Below are positions 44,004 to 56,304 of a stretch of 64,000 bases of DNA, in pieces. Position numbers and translations under genes: made by a program. The first letter of the stretch is position 1. Each line of letters opens with the position of its first letter. Under the pieces are notes generated by a model that saw nothing but the letters and a program-made list of their open reading frames with translations, did no database searches and had not been told where the DNA came from. Source of the stretch: Lantana camara. Taxonomy: Eukaryota; Streptophyta; Magnoliopsida; Lamiales; Verbenaceae. The stretch is taken from the NCBI GenBank assembly GCA_037501455.1, contig CM074865.1:3111001-3175000 (forward strand). Direction: 5' to 3'.

Positions 44004-44782
44004 CCTGGTTCGAAAGCTGGAGCAGAAAATTTTTTACAGAAACAGGGGAAGCTCCAAAATGGTGCCAAAATGGCCAAAAATCCAACCCTTAGAATTGCCA
44101 CAACTTCTCAAAATGCACAAACAATACACATAAATCATGTTTGACATATAAACACTCAAATAACTCAAGAAAACGGAATTAAAAAGCATGATCAAGGGTA
44201 TGCAACTTTCAAGCTAAAATCATGATCATTCATAAATACTCAACCAACCATGGATTAAATGCCATAAATGCAACACATACAACCTATATAACTCATAAAT
44301 GAAGCTAGGAATCGAACACATCAAGCAAAGAGCAAGTATCCAAGTTTTTCATGAAACCCTTACTATTCACGTAGGGAAACAAAGGTACACTAAACTCACT
44401 CCAAACTCAGAAATTAAACCGTAGAAATGACGAGCACGACGAGGGGAAACCGAAACATACCTAAGTTCAAGAAAAGACGAAGAAACGAGAGAGAACTTGG
44501 CTTGGGAAGTTGGATGATCAAACTTGGGGTTTTGGCTTCTAGCTTGGCTTGGTTGTTGCTGTTTCACGTAAGAAAGGAGAAAGGAAGAATGGTTCAGCCT
44601 TTAAGGGCTGGACCGGTTCGGTTCACGGGTTCGGTTCAAGGTTCCCGGTTCAAGTTGGTTCGGTTCAACAATTACGGGTCCAAATAAGGCCAACTCAAAT
44701 TAAAACGAATAAATCACATGCAACATTAATTCACATAATTCATATAAGTTCAAATAATTCAAAATAGTCCTATACAAATAAT

Positions 44783-47700
44783 CTAAAACGCAAATAATAT
44801 TAAATCACATAATTTACCTGTACCAACTGTGAGTCGGGGTGTTACAACCTCCCCCCCTTCGGAGAACCTGGTCCCCAGGTTAACTGTCTGACCTGAGAAC
44901 AACTCCGGATACAACCGTCTCATCTTCTCCTCAGTCTCCCAAGTAGACTCTTCGGATTTCTGATCTCTCCAAAGAACTCGGACCAAGGGAATCTGTTTAT
45001 TCCTCAACACTTGTATCTTCCGGTCTTGAATCTCAACCGGGTGCCTTACTATCGTCAAATCCGTCTCAAGTTGTACCTCTTCCACAGGGAGAATGGTTGA
45101 TTCTTCGGGATAAAATTTCCTGAGCTGCGAGACGTGAAACACATTATGTATCCCGGTCAGTCTCGGCGGTAGGTCCAACCTATACGCCACTTCTCCAACC
45201 CTCTCAAGGATTTCAAAAGGTCCAAGGTATCTCGGGTTAAGCTTCCCACCTCGACCTATTCGAGAAAATCCCTTCCTCGGAGATGCTTTCAAGAAAACCT
45301 TATCTCCGATTTCAAACTCAAGGGGCCTTCTCCTCTTATTTGCATAGCTCTTCTGACGGTCCTGAGCTGCCTTCATTCTCTGTTGAATCAATTTAACCTT
45401 AGCAGTGGTCTTATCCAATCTCTCTCGAGGTGTAGCTCTTTCGAGCTTGTTCTCCTCTGTCCATCGCCAATCTTCCATATCCCAAAATAGAGGCGATCTA
45501 CATTTCCTTCCATAAAGTGCCTCGTAGGGAGCCATACCAATAGAAGTCTGAAAACTGTTGTTATAGGCAAACTCAACCAGAGCTAAATGCTTATCCCACT
45601 TTTCCTTGAAATCCAAAGCACACGCTCGTAATAAATCCTCCAAATACTTAATCAGTCTCTCTGATTGTCCATCTGTCTGAGGATGAAAAGCGGTGCTGAA
45701 ATTAAGCCTCGTGCCCAACCTACTCTGAAGATCCTGCCAAAACTTAGCTGTGAACCTTGGATCACGATCTGAGACAATACTAGCAGGCGCCCCATGCAGT
45801 CTCACAATCTCGTTACAATACAATTCTGCCAACTTCGGGGTCTTGTAAGACATCTTCACCTTGAGAAAATGAGCAGACTTGGTCAATCGGTCGACTATCA
45901 CCCAAATTCCATCATAACCTCCTCTTGATCTAGGCAAGCCGGACACGAAGTCCATAGTCACTTGCTCCCACTTCCATTCAGGAATCGGAAGTGGTTGGAG
46001 AGTTCCTCCCGGTTTCTGGTGTTCTGCCTTCACCACTTGGCACGTGAGACACCGCTTCACAAAGTTCGCGACATCTCTCTTCATGCCATTCCACCAGAAG
46101 TATTCCTTCAAATCTCGGTACATCTTCGTACCACCGGGGTGAATGGAATATCCAGAACGGTGTCCTTCCTCAAGTATTAACCTCTTGAGGTTTTCTGGGA
46201 CACAAACCCTGGTCTTGAACCTGAACAAACCGGAATCATCAAACCCAAACTTCGTCTCGGGGTCTATCCTAGACCGAGCCACTAATCTCTGAATCTCTGT
46301 ATCCGAAGCCTGAGAATCCAACAACCTCTGTTTCAAATCCGGCTGAACTGAGATGTTAGCTAACCGAGCCACTGAAACCAAAACTGTCAAATCCTGTCCT
46401 GAAGACCCTGCACTCAAACCTGAAACACTTGCTTTTCTGCTCAAAGCATCTGCTACGACATTAGCCTTGCCCGGATGATACTGAATCGTGCAGTCATAAT
46501 CCTCTAAGAATTCCATCCAACGCCTCTGTCTATTATTCAGTTCCTTCTGAGTGAAAAGATACTTGAGGCTCTTATGATCCGTGAATATCTCAAAAGTCGT
46601 CCCATAGAGGTAATGACGCCACTTCCTCAAAGCAAATACAACCGCTGCCAGCTCGAGATCATGAGTGGGGTAGTTCTTCTCGTGTTCCTTCAACTTCCTA
46701 GAAGCATAGGCCACCACTCGGCCACTTTGCATCAATACACATCCGAGTCCTTCCTTAGAAGCATCTGCAAAAACTGAATAGCCCTCGGATCCCTCGGGTA
46801 GGGTAAGAACTGGTGCTGAAGTTAATCTTTCCTTCAAAGCTTGGAAACTTCTCTCGCACCCATCATCCCACTCATACTTCACCTCCTTTTTGGTTAATCG
46901 AGTCAACGGGCAAGCAATCTTGGAGAAGTCCTTCACAAATCTCCTATAGTAACCCGCTAACCCGAGAAAACTTCTTATCTCGGAGGCATTCTTCGGTCTT
47001 TCCCACTGAACCACGGTCTCAATCTTAGAAGGATCAACTTCAATCCCCTCACCTGAAATTATGTGACCCAGAAAAGACACTCTGTCGAGCCAGAACTCGC
47101 ACTTGCTAAATTTGGCATAAAGCTTGTGCTCTCTAAGGGTCTCCAACACAATTCTGAGATGTGTTGCGTGCTCTTCTGCAGACTTAGAATACACCAAGAT
47201 GTCGTCTATGAAAATGACCACAAACTTGTCAAGATACTGTCTAAACACTCGGTGCATCATATCCATGAACACGGCTGGAGCATTAGTTAACCCAAACGGC
47301 ATCACTACAAACTCGAAGTGTCCATAACGGGTATTAAACGCAGTCTTAGAGATATCCTCTTCCCGGATACGAAGTTGGTAATACCCTTGCCTCAAATCTA
47401 ACTTAGAGTACACCTGCGACCCTTGCAAGATATCAAACAACTCTTCGATATGAGGTAAAGGATACTTATTCTTCACTGTCATCCGGTTCAACTCGCGGTA
47501 GTCTATACACATCCTCAAAGTCCCATCCTTCTTCTTCACAAATAACACAGGAGCACCCCACGGGGATGTACTCGGACGGATGTAACCGCAAGTCAAAAGC
47601 TCATCCAGCTGAGTTTTCAACTCCTTCAACTCAGCAGGAGCCATTCGATATGGTGTCTTAGAGAAAGGCTCAGCTCCAGGATAAAGGTCGACTACAAACT

Positions 47701-49327
47701 CGATGTCCCTATCAGGTGGCAAAGAGCCCAAATTCTCAGGGAAAACATCGGGAAACTCACTTACGACCTCTGTCTCCTCAAGTTTGGCCTGATCCTTCGG
47801 TTTATTCAAAAGATAGGCCACAAAACCTGTCGCACCGTCCCGGAGGAGCTTACTTGCTTCCATAAAAGACACAAACGGGCTGGACTTCAACCTCTCACCC
47901 GTAAAGACCACTGACCCCAACACAACTTTCTTCTCATGACAGTCCAACTGAGCTCGGTATCTGAAGAGAAAATCCATACCAAGAATAACCTCATACTTCT
48001 TCAACGGTAGAACTATCAAGTCTGCAGGAAAAACTCGGCCCTCAAACACCACCGGACACTCCCTGAACACCCTGTCAGCTTCCACAGATCCTCCCAAAGG
48101 AGTATTCACCACATACACATGCGCAGATAATTCATCAAGTAAAGGCAAAGAAGCAACAATATCCCGGGAAATAAATGAATGCGTAGCCCCGGGATCAAAT
48201 AATGCATGTAGTGATATGCCATGAATGTTTATTGTACCTTCTATCACGGCATTCGGGTCGACATCAGCAGCTTCCTCCTCTCCCTCCAGAGCAAACACGC
48301 GAGCCTGCACAACCGGCCTCCTATTCGGGCAAGCATCAATCAAGTGATCAGAAGACCCGCACGCATAACATTTACCCTGAAGCTTCCAACACCTCTCCAC
48401 CGGATGTCTCCCCTGACAATAAGAACAAACGGGTGGTCCCTGAGCTGGAGCCGGTCGAGCTGGAATAGCAGGAGGTGCTACTGGACCGGTAATACGGGGC
48501 TTTTTGTTCCCTAAACCCTGGGGACGAAAAGCCGGTGGAACAGGAGCTCGTGGAGCATAAGAAATGGGCCTCTTACCCAATCCAGAACCTGATCCCGATC
48601 CTCGAGTCGAAGAGAAAGGTGGAGGCTTCAACCGAGCCATTTGGGCCTCAACTTGAATTGCCTTTTTTGTAACCTTGGCCCAAGTACTCACGTTAGTAGC
48701 TTGTAAAGCTTCTTGAATATCCCGGCGAAGTCCATGAAGAAACGCTCGGGCCTTATGATCATCATGGTCGGTAATGTGAGCGGCATAAGGTGCTAGCCTC
48801 TCAAACTCCAAAATATAGTCCTCCACCGTCCGGTTGCCTTGCCTCAAATTGGAGAACTCTTGGAGGCGACGTTCTTGTGCACTATGAGGGATGTATTTCT
48901 CATGGAATTCCTGCACAAACGTCTCCCAGTTGAATTCCATACCCGTTCTCTCAAGCTTGGACCTCACACTCCTGAGCCAAATAGCCGCTGGCGCTTGAAT
49001 AATACGACCCGTACAAATAGCCTTGTCCTGGGAAGTCCCCGGACAGATCTCCCAAATGCCTCGAATCTCAGATAACCACTCTTCCGCCTTAATATCATCA
49101 CCTCCATACCACTTTGGAGGGTTGTTGTTCCGGAAGTCCCTGTACACGGTGGAAATATCTTGTCCTTCACCGGGATTGGCATTACCCCTTTGATTGTTTT
49201 GGAGTTGATTGAGTAGGGCTTGAACAATATTCTCCGCGTTCATAGGTGGTGGCGGAGGTGCATTCTGTGGAGCCGGTTCATTCAAATCAGGTGTCCGTTC
49301 ACGATTATTATGTCTTCTTGGAGGCAT
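44783..49327 (-). CDS. gag-pol polyprotein of the Tekay-type element (1514 aa)
   Basis: A single open frame starts at the ATG at 49327 ([18 protein letters not shown]). The open frame extends 21 codons further upstream, but this start opens the usual gag. Domains in order: gag; CCHC knuckle [14 protein letters not shown] (about residue 320); protease [12 protein letters not shown] (about 376); RT with [10 protein letters not shown] and [11 protein letters not shown] (about 704). RNase H follows ([14 protein letters not shown]), then integrase with HHCC (KRCLTCQ) and DFVSGLP, SDRDPRF and [11 protein letters not shown]. The protein ends in a chromodomain-like tail ([19 protein letters not shown]). 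The stop lies 64 bp inside the 3' LTR, so the polypurine tract is itself coding. No inactivating change was seen. Confidence 0.95.
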   Translation of the reverse strand: MPPRRHNNRERTPDLNEPAPQNAPPPPPMNAENIVQALLNQLQNNQRGNANPGEGQDISTVYRDFRNNNPPKWYGGDDIKAEEWLSEIRGIWEICPGTSQDKAICTGRIIQAPAAIWLRSVRSKLERTGMEFNWETFVQEFHEKYIPHSAQERRLQEFSNLRQGNRTVEDYILEFERLAPYAAHITDHDDHKARAFLHGLRRDIQEALQATNVSTWAKVTKKAIQVEAQMARLKPPPFSSTRGSGSGSGLGKRPISYAPRAPVPPAFRPQGLGNKKPRITGPVAPPAIPARPAPAQGPPVCSYCQGRHPVERCWKLQGKCYACGSSDHLIDACPNRRPVVQARVFALEGEEEAADVDPNAVIEGTINIHGISLHALFDPGATHSFISRDIVASLPLLDELSAHVYVVNTPLGGSVEADRVFRECPVVFEGRVFPADLIVLPLKKYEVILGMDFLFRYRAQLDCHEKKVVLGSVVFTGERLKSSPFVSFMEASKLLRDGATGFVAYLLNKPKDQAKLEETEVVSEFPDVFPENLGSLPPDRDIEFVVDLYPGAEPFSKTPYRMAPAELKELKTQLDELLTCGYIRPSTSPWGAPVLFVKKKDGTLRMCIDYRELNRMTVKNKYPLPHIEELFDILQGSQVYSKLDLRQGYYQLRIREEDISKTAFNTRYGHFEFVVMPFGLTNAPAVFMDMMHRVFRQYLDKFVVIFIDDILVYSKSAEEHATHLRIVLETLREHKLYAKFSKCEFWLDRVSFLGHIISGEGIEVDPSKIETVVQWERPKNASEIRSFLGLAGYYRRFVKDFSKIACPLTRLTKKEVKYEWDDGCERSFQALKERLTSAPVLTLPEGSEGYSVFADASKEGLGCVLMQSGRVVAYASRKLKEHEKNYPTHDLELAAVVFALRKWRHYLYGTTFEIFTDHKSLKYLFTQKELNNRQRRWMEFLEDYDCTIQYHPGKANVVADALSRKASVSGLSAGSSGQDLTVLVSVARLANISVQPDLKQRLLDSQASDTEIQRLVARSRIDPETKFGFDDSGLFRFKTRVCVPENLKRLILEEGHRSGYSIHPGGTKMYRDLKEYFWWNGMKRDVANFVKRCLTCQVVKAEHQKPGGTLQPLPIPEWKWEQVTMDFVSGLPRSRGGYDGIWVIVDRLTKSAHFLKVKMSYKTPKLAELYCNEIVRLHGAPASIVSDRDPRFTAKFWQDLQSRLGTRLNFSTAFHPQTDGQSERLIKYLEDLLRACALDFKEKWDKHLALVEFAYNNSFQTSIGMAPYEALYGRKCRSPLFWDMEDWRWTEENKLERATPRERLDKTTAKVKLIQQRMKAAQDRQKSYANKRRRPLEFEIGDKVFLKASPRKGFSRIGRGGKLNPRYLGPFEILERVGEVAYRLDLPPRLTGIHNVFHVSQLRKFYPEESTILPVEEVQLETDLTIVRHPVEIQDRKIQVLRNKQIPLVRVLWRDQKSEESTWETEEKMRRLYPELFSGQTVNLGTRFSEGGEVVTPRLTVGTGKLCDLILFAF
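44847..44860 (-). other. Polypurine tract of the Tekay element
   Basis: Minus-strand GAAGGGGGGGAGGT directly abuts the 3' LTR. It is the expected primer for plus-strand DNA synthesis. Confidence 0.9.
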
Positions 49328-49522
49328 CCTGAAATTCACAAATTCAAGCAATATGGATGCATGTGAATTAGTGTATGAATATGTATACAATTTTGAAAAT
49401 AATCAAGTAATCAAGTAATCACACATTCAAACCATAGATGCACATAATCACACAATCACGTTGCCCTAAGCCGTACAACCTAGACAGACCCACACGACAC
49501 TAGAGCCCGGTTTTGCAACCGC

Positions 49523-49534
49523 GCTCTGATACCA
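49523..49534 (-). other. Primer binding site of the Tekay element
   Basis: Minus-strand TGGTATCAGAGC, complementary to the 3' end of initiator methionine tRNA, eight bases inside the 5' LTR. Confidence 0.9.
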
Positions 49535-49542
49535 CTTCAGGA

Positions 49543-52190
49543 TGTAGCACCCACACGTAGGGCCACATCCCCCGCACCATAATCCGAACCCGAATACGAA
49601 ATGGAATGTCCGTACCCGAATCCGAATCATAGCGAACGGGAGACCAAACACACACTCTAGGCTAGGCGGAGCTAGAGCACACAGAATCAGAGTATGCGGA
49701 AGCGAATAAATAAAAGTAACAAGCAAAATCATCACATATATATATATATAGGTACCAACACACACCTATCCATATAGTATTTACGTATAAGTACCAACAC
49801 ATCCTGTACAAAAGCCATCCCGGCTCGAACAAAATAGTGTATAAGTATATACAAATCATAACTATACAACTACAAAATAATAAAGTGCAGGTATGTAAAT
49901 GCACCTAACGAGACCTAGACCGACAAGTGTAACAGACGACACACTTCTCCGCCTAGCTCACGCTCCCAAAACCTGCAACTAAAAGAGTAAACGAGGAGTC
50001 AGTCAACTGACTGAGTGAGGGGGCTAATGCACACCCACACCCTACATATATATAGAGCAGAGCACAAAGCAAAGGGCGAAATGATGAACCGGAATAGGTT
50101 TTACAAACTAAAACTTTCCAAAACAAATACATATACTTTAAAACATTTCATAAACACTATCCCGATTCATACTTCTCAAACATACATAACAAAACATAAT
50201 GCTCGGCGAGAACGAGCTTCCAACCTTTACTCCTCAGAACAAACAAAACGGAAATCATACACTCTCCTCTACACCAATGATGGAAGAGCCACCGGCGGCC
50301 CTAACCATCCAGACATATACAGACTCACGAGGGGTAGCGAGCCCACATCGTGCCCTCCCCGGTTTTTACGCCGAAGGCATCGAAATATCACACCTTCCCA
50401 AACTCCCAGGGGTCGCGTGTGATATATCGGATGGAGACTACGCACAGGCCGAACCTCGACGGCCCGAACCGTCCCGAGGGTTCCTTACCCGTAGCTCCTT
50501 GGATCCACACATACAAATCATATCCTATCAAATGCCAAATCTTTCATGGCAATCTCGCTAACAGAATTGTAAAGCCTTTTCCAAAACATAGCTTACATAA
50601 GCTTATTTAATATCTTTTCCAAAACAAAGTTGTTCACAAGATCATAAAAGTATTCTAATCAACACGTACATATCTATATATATTTAATATATAGTCACAT
50701 GCACGGCCGGAAAACATCACATAAGGCTTTAGGTCGCTTAGCTAATAAAATTCCTAAACCTCACCTTGCTTGGCAAAAATATGAGCAGACGTGAACAACC
50801 TACGCCTCGGGCTCGTCAACTAGAACCTCCTCTGAAAAGAAAACACGAAAGCCCAAGACTTAGACTCTATATGAACCAAAGAAGACGCTCGGCAAAATGC
50901 ATGATTCACGTTCATAGATAAAATGTCACAATTAAATCATAGAATTCACAAATCAAAGCATAACATAAGTATTTACAATTTATTATGCAAAACAATCAAA
51001 TTATAACAATTAATATGCAAAAGAAAAGCATTTAAAATCATACAAATGCATAAACAAGGCAAAGAGAAAAAGTGGCAAAATCCACCCCCATGGATTTTTC
51101 CAAAGGGAAAAATCCACCCTAGCGGATTTTTCCAGAGCTACTGCCTCAAATCCACCCCCATGGATTTTTCCAAAAGGAAAAATCCACCCTCGCGGATTTG
51201 ACCCAGTAGAAGGGTTCCGGCCATGGGAACGGCCGTTCCCGTTCCCAGTACAAACTGGGAACGGTCGTTCCCACTCTCGGCATGAACAGTATTTGGCCTG
51301 GGAACGGTCGTTCCCAGTTTGAAACTGGGCGGGAACGGCCTTTCCGGCCTAGTTCGAAAGCTGGAGCAGAAAATTTTTTACAGAAACAGGGGAAGCTCCA
51401 AAATGGTGCCAAAATGGCCAAAAATCCAACCCTTAGAATTGCCACAACTTCTCAAAATGCACAAACAATACACATAAATCATGTTTGACATATAAACACT
51501 CAAATAACTCAAGAAAACGGAATTAAAAAGCATGATCAAGGGTATGCAACTTTCAAGCTAAAATCATGATCATTCATAAATACTCAACCAACCATGGATT
51601 AAATGCCATAAATGCAACACATACAACCTATATAACTCATAAATGAAGCTAGGAATCGAACACATCAAGCAAAGAGCAAGTATCCAAGTTTTTCATGAAA
51701 CCCTTACTATTCACGTAGGGAAACAAAGGTACACTAAACTCACTCCAAACTCAGAAATTAAACCGTAGAAATGACGAGCACGACGAGGGGAAACCGAAAC
51801 ATACCTAAGTTCAAGAAAAGACGAAGAAACGAGAGAGAACTTGGCTTGGGAAGTTGGATGATCAAACTTGGGGTTTTGGCTTCTAGCTTGGCTTGGTTGT
51901 TGCTGTTTCACGTAAGAAAGAAGAAAGGAAGAATGGTTCAGCCTTTAAGGGCTGGACCGGTTCGGTTCACGGGTTCGGTTCAAGGTTCCCGGTTCAAGTT
52001 GGTTCGGTTCAACAATTACGGGTCCAAATAAGGCCAACTCAAATTAAAACGAATAAATCACATGCAACATTAATTCACATAATTCATATAAGTTCAAATA
52101 ATTCAAAATAGTCCTATACAAATAATCTAAAACGCAAATAATATTAAATCACATAATTTACCTGTACCAACTGTGAGTCGGGGTGTTACA
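49543..52190 (-). repeat. Tekay element 5' LTR (right), with palindrome arrays at 51078-51200 and 51225-51347
   Basis: 2648 bp. Differences from the left LTR seen by eye include c/t at 50029, t/c at 50523, g/a at 50822, a/c near 51117, g/t and g/a near 51340-51353, and g/a near 51921. Confidence 0.95.
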
Positions 52191-52195
52191 TATGG

Positions 52196-52698
52196 ATCGA
52201 AATAATAGTTAAATTAAATTAATATCTAAGTTAATTTAAAGCCAAAACAACTAACTATTATTCAAATTCCAAAACAACAACTTCCAAGACAAAAGTAGAA
52301 ATATTAGAAGTCTCAACGCAAATCAAATCCATATTTATAATTGAAGTGTGGGCTATTGAATTGGCACCATATTCAAGAAAAGAGAACTGAACACTCTAAA
52401 AGGTACGGTCCATATTTAAGAGGGATTGGATTATTTAGGTACAAAAATTCCTTGTAACTGCATTTTCAGATATTCAAATATAAAATATTTTATTAAATTA
52501 GTATAGCGTCGAACTGTTAACTTAAATCGGTTAGGGTGATATGTATCAAAATTCAAATGATTCACATTGGTGCAAATATGTAATTTCGACGAAGATTTTC
52601 AAAACGAGCAAAACGTTTTTGCAGCCGTTAGAGTTTTTCCCCCAAATCAATTTTCCGTTTTAGCCCTAATTTTTTAGCATCTGTAGCATTGGTTAGGC
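52196..52698. other. Upstream region of aminotransferase copy B
   Basis: Homologous to 36975-37617 of copy A with a deletion near 52570. It contains what remains of the proximal promoter between the Tekay element and the gene. No ORF. Confidence 0.6.
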
Positions 52699-54533
52699 AT
52701 GCTCCATCCCGCATATAATTCAAGCCATTGTACCTGGACGCCATCCCATGATATGCTTCGTCCATATATAATCAAACCCTTTAATCTTTTGCGAAGAATC
52801 CCCTTTTCCCGGAATTGGTGCGCGAATCTTGGAAATAGCGAAAGCGAAAGCGTAATTGGCTGCAAATTGAGGGTTCCGCCTGCCATGGCTTCTCAGCTGT
52901 CCACCGCCGCCACCACCACTCAGTCGCCGCCGCCAGGTTCGGCTCAGGATGGGTCGTCTCAGAACTCAGCTGCTCAGCCTCTCCAGGTTCTGACTCTCTC
53001 TCTCTCCAATGGGTATGATTCGAATTTGTGATGGGATGAACCCTTTTTGACTGTTTTTGCTTAAGATTGCTGTTGGTTGTGGATTGTTTTGTGATTCGGA
53101 ATTGGTTGAGTTTGGATTTTGATTGGGATCTGGAAAAGCTTAATACGATTGCTGATATTGGTTTGCATGTTTATTGTACCTTTTATGTTGAATCTGCAAA
53201 ATATCGCACTACAATGGTAAAAATACTATCTTTGAGCCAAACTCTATTTTACTAACTTCTTAGCTGATTTTATGCAGTTTTATCAGTTTTAATTGCTACA
53301 GATAAAACTAAAATCCGGATTATTTCATCTTAATTATGATTTGATCCTTCTTTGACGCTGCAAATTGTCTCCTTTCAGGTCGCCAAACGCTTGGAGAAGT
53401 TCAAAACAACAATTTTTACACAAATGAGCAGCCTCGCCATCAAGCATGGGGCGATCAATCTCGGACAAGGCTTCCCCAATTTCGACGGTCCAGATTTCGT
53501 CAAAGAAGCGGCCATTGAAGCCATCAAAGCTGGTAAAAACCAGTATGCCCGTGGGTATGGTATACCTGATCTAAACTCAGCTATAGCTGAGCGTTTCAAG
53601 AAAGACACGGGACTCGTCGTCGATCCTGAAAAACAAGTTACAGTCACCTCAGGGTGCACAGAAGCCATAGCTGCAACAATCTTAGGCTTAATAAATCCTG
53701 GAGATGAGGTCATCCTCTTCGCCCCTTTCTATGATTCATACGAAGCCACGCTCTCCATGGCCGGGGCCAAAATCAGGTGCATCACGCTCCGGCCACCGGA
53801 TTTTTCGATACCGATCGAGGAGCTAAAGTCCGTAGTTTCGAAAAACACCCGAGCTATCTTGATGAACACTCCACATAACCCTACTGGAAAAATGTTCACT
53901 AAAGAAGAACTTAATGTAATAGCCTCTTTGTGCATAGAGAATGATGTGTTGGTTTTCTCTGATGAAGTTTATGATAAGTTAGCTTTTGAAATGGATCATA
54001 TTTCCATCGCTTCACTTCCCGGGATGTTCGATCGGACTGTCACGATGAATTCTTTGGGGAAGACTTTTTCGCTAACAGGCTGGAAAATCGGGTGGGCCAT
54101 AGCTCCTGTCCATTTGACTTGGGGTGTGAGACAGGCCCATTCTTACCTCACTTTTGCAACTTCCACTCCAATGCAGAATGCTGCGGCAACAGCTCTTCGT
54201 GCTCCCGATTCTTATTACGAGGAGCTGAGAAATGACTACTCGGCCAAAAAGAACATCCTCGTCGAGGGTCTGAGGTCCGTGGGGTTCACGGTGTACCCTT
54301 CGAGCGGGACCTACTTTATCGTGGTGGATCACACCCCATTTGGGCTGGAGAACGATGTGGCGTTCTGTGAGTATCTGATCAAGGAAGTCGGGGTCGTGGC
54401 CATCCCGACGAGCGTGTTCTACTTGGATCCCGAAGAGGGCAAGAACCTAGTGAGGTTCACCTTCTGCAAAGATGAAGGGACTCTGAGAAGTGCTGTTGAG
54501 AGGATGCAGGAGAAGCTGCATTTGAAGAAGTAA
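52699..54533 (+). CDS. PLP-dependent class I aminotransferase (glutamine transaminase K/kynurenine aminotransferase-like), copy B
   Basis: Exons 52699-52986 and 53379-54533 give 480 aa from the first ATG, or 418 aa from the ATG at 52885 (MASQLSTAATT). The N-terminal extension is two codons shorter than in copy A but stays in frame, which suggests it is translated. All catalytic motifs match copy A, including the PLP-lysine SLGKTFSLTGWKIGWA and NTPHNPTGKMF. I count about 14 amino-acid differences from copy A across the 384-residue second exon, most of them conservative. The exon 2 start is fixed by the acceptor CCTTTCAG at 53371-53378; an apparent ORF start at 53352 lies in the intron. The Tekay insertion 0.5 kb upstream may affect expression. 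Confidence 0.92.
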
Positions 54534-54628
54534 TAGGTATGAATATATGATGGTTCTTGATGTTGAAGGTGCTTAGATGTTCTGAATTTCCATTTTGTGA
54601 GGAGTTTTGTATCTGATTTGGGCATAAA

Positions 54629-56044
54629 TAATTGTTTGGAATAATATTGATGGGATTTTTAATCCATTATTAGTGTTTAATTTTGAGTATTAAAATTCCT
54701 TCTAAAAATTAAGCTATGAGCTTTAATGCAAACACACTTCTAAAAATATCCGAAACTTTTTATGTGGGAAATTTAAGAAAAAATAAGTATCTCCATGTTG
54801 GTATCGTGTTCGTATCTGTAAAACATATTTATGATGATATGTAGGTGTTCCCAATGGTGCCCATTTTTTATCAAAAATATGGCAACAAATGGTTGTTAAA
54901 TTAGACCAATAGTTAGGTCATTAATTTATTGATAAAATTGAAAATAAACTAAAAATTGAGTAGATAGGACCATATAGTTAGGTAAATTATAACAAATTGA
55001 TGCTTACGGTGCAACGTATATCTTAGTTAGTATAAGGCTATAAGCCAAATTTCCAAGATTACAAGAATATTTAATTTATTTATATATTATTCTCAACAAA
55101 TATTTTAAACCAAACCTCTGTTTTTCCTAGAGAAACAAATAATTAAATCCATTATATATGGCCATCTAGATCCAGACATGATGATACGGTCATGTTAATC
55201 CATGGGTACGATATTAAATTATTTTTATGAACTTTTCTTAAGTTTGTTACTTGACAGTTGTCTGAAAATGGCATGATACAAAATTATAATATTTTTAAAT
55301 TTATTACGTGACAGTAGTCCGAAATAACTTAGATCTCATGATACGGTCATGTCAATCCATGGGTACGATATAAAATTTTTTTTTCAAAATTTTCTACCAA
55401 TACGACATTATGAACTTTCTAGCACGATACAAAATTATGATATTCTTAAATTTATTACTTGACAATTGTTTGAAATAGCACGAAGCAAAAATATAACATT
55501 CTTAAATTTTGTTACCTCATCGTTGTCCGAAAATAGCATGACGCAAAATTATAATATTTGGCACAATAATACAATATTCTATCTAAAATAGCACGATACA
55601 AAAATATAATGTTTGGCACAATAATACAATATTCAACAACACTTATAATATTTATAAAAGTTTACGTGCATCAAAAATAATATCACATTTTTTATTTTAT
55701 TATCATTTATTACGCTTTCTATAATATCCCTATGCACCTATATCTTTCTGATTCAAATAAAATTCAAACTTTCAAAAAAAATTCACTTTTATCTACCACC
55801 AATTTAAACAAATAAAAAAATAAAAATATCAACTTGCATAAAAGATTAAAAAGAACAAAAAGATAAACTAGAAACATCCGTGTCACTCCCACGTGCGAGC
55901 CAGAGGTGAAAAAACACATCCTTCCGTCAAAATCGGGCACTCTCCCATCCAACGGCCCACATCCTCTGACAAATCTCCGCCGTAGATCTTCCATCAACGG
56001 CCCAGATCAAAGAACACGTGGGCCCACAACCTCGCTTTTGTACA
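54629..56044. other. Intergenic region between aminotransferase copy B and the MORN gene
   Basis: Very AT-rich. Short dispersed repeats include CATGATACGGTCATGTTAAT (55182) with a near copy at 55338, and GGCACAATAATACAATATTC at about 55559 and 55614. No gene was recognised. Confidence 0.55.
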
Positions 56045-56052
56045 TATAAATA
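56045..56052 (+). promoter_or_regulatory. TATA box of the MORN-repeat gene
   Basis: TATAAATA, about 260 bp upstream of the ATG. It is followed by a CT-rich stretch (56108-56140) common in plant 5' UTRs. Confidence 0.65.
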
Positions 56053-56199
56053 GAACCCTTCACTTTAAACCCGGTCCACTCTGAACATTTCCCAAACCTG
56101 AAAACCGCTCTCTCTCTCTCTACAACTTTCTCTCTCACACATTACACGCACCATTCTTCTTCGAAATTCAAATTCGCTACCGTTGCGCCACCGCCGGAG

Positions 56200-56256
56200 A
56201 TGGAGCCGGCGCCGGACTACTTGATAAGGATATCGAGGTACAGGAGGCGGGCGTAG
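56200..56256 (+). promoter_or_regulatory. Upstream ORF in the MORN gene leader (18 codons)
   Basis: An ATG in the presumed 5' UTR opens MEPAPDYLIRISRYRRRA and stops 48 bp before the main ATG. It ends in an arginine-rich run. Whether it is translated or conserved cannot be told from one sequence. Confidence 0.4.
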
Positions 56257-56304
56257 GAGGGGAAAGGATTTCCATCGGCGGAGGTTGAAGCTTGGAGAAC
56301 AACA

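Larger units (their letters stand above)
42199..44846 (-). repeat. Tekay element 3' LTR (left)
   Basis: 2648 bp, near-identical to 49543-52190. Apparent ORFs inside it (for example 42671-43078 and 43666-44085) are duplicated in the other LTR and are not genes. Confidence 0.95.
42199..52190 (-). mobile_element. Complete Ty3/gypsy chromovirus, Tekay/Del type, ~10 kb
   Basis: Two 2648-bp LTRs begin TGTAGCACCC and end GTGTTACA. The element has a TSD TATGG, a PBS (TGGTATCAGAGC), an intact gag-pol frame and a polypurine tract. I could find only seven substitutions between the LTRs (about 0.26 percent), so insertion is very recent. With full-length LTRs, open coding and all cis sites present, it looks autonomous. 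It lies about 0.5 kb upstream of aminotransferase copy B. Confidence 0.95.

Noticed and set aside
53352..53378. Apparent start of aminotransferase copy B at 53352
   Set aside because: The codon is TTG and lies in the intron before a clear acceptor (CCTTTCAG). The real start is in exon 1, as in copy A.
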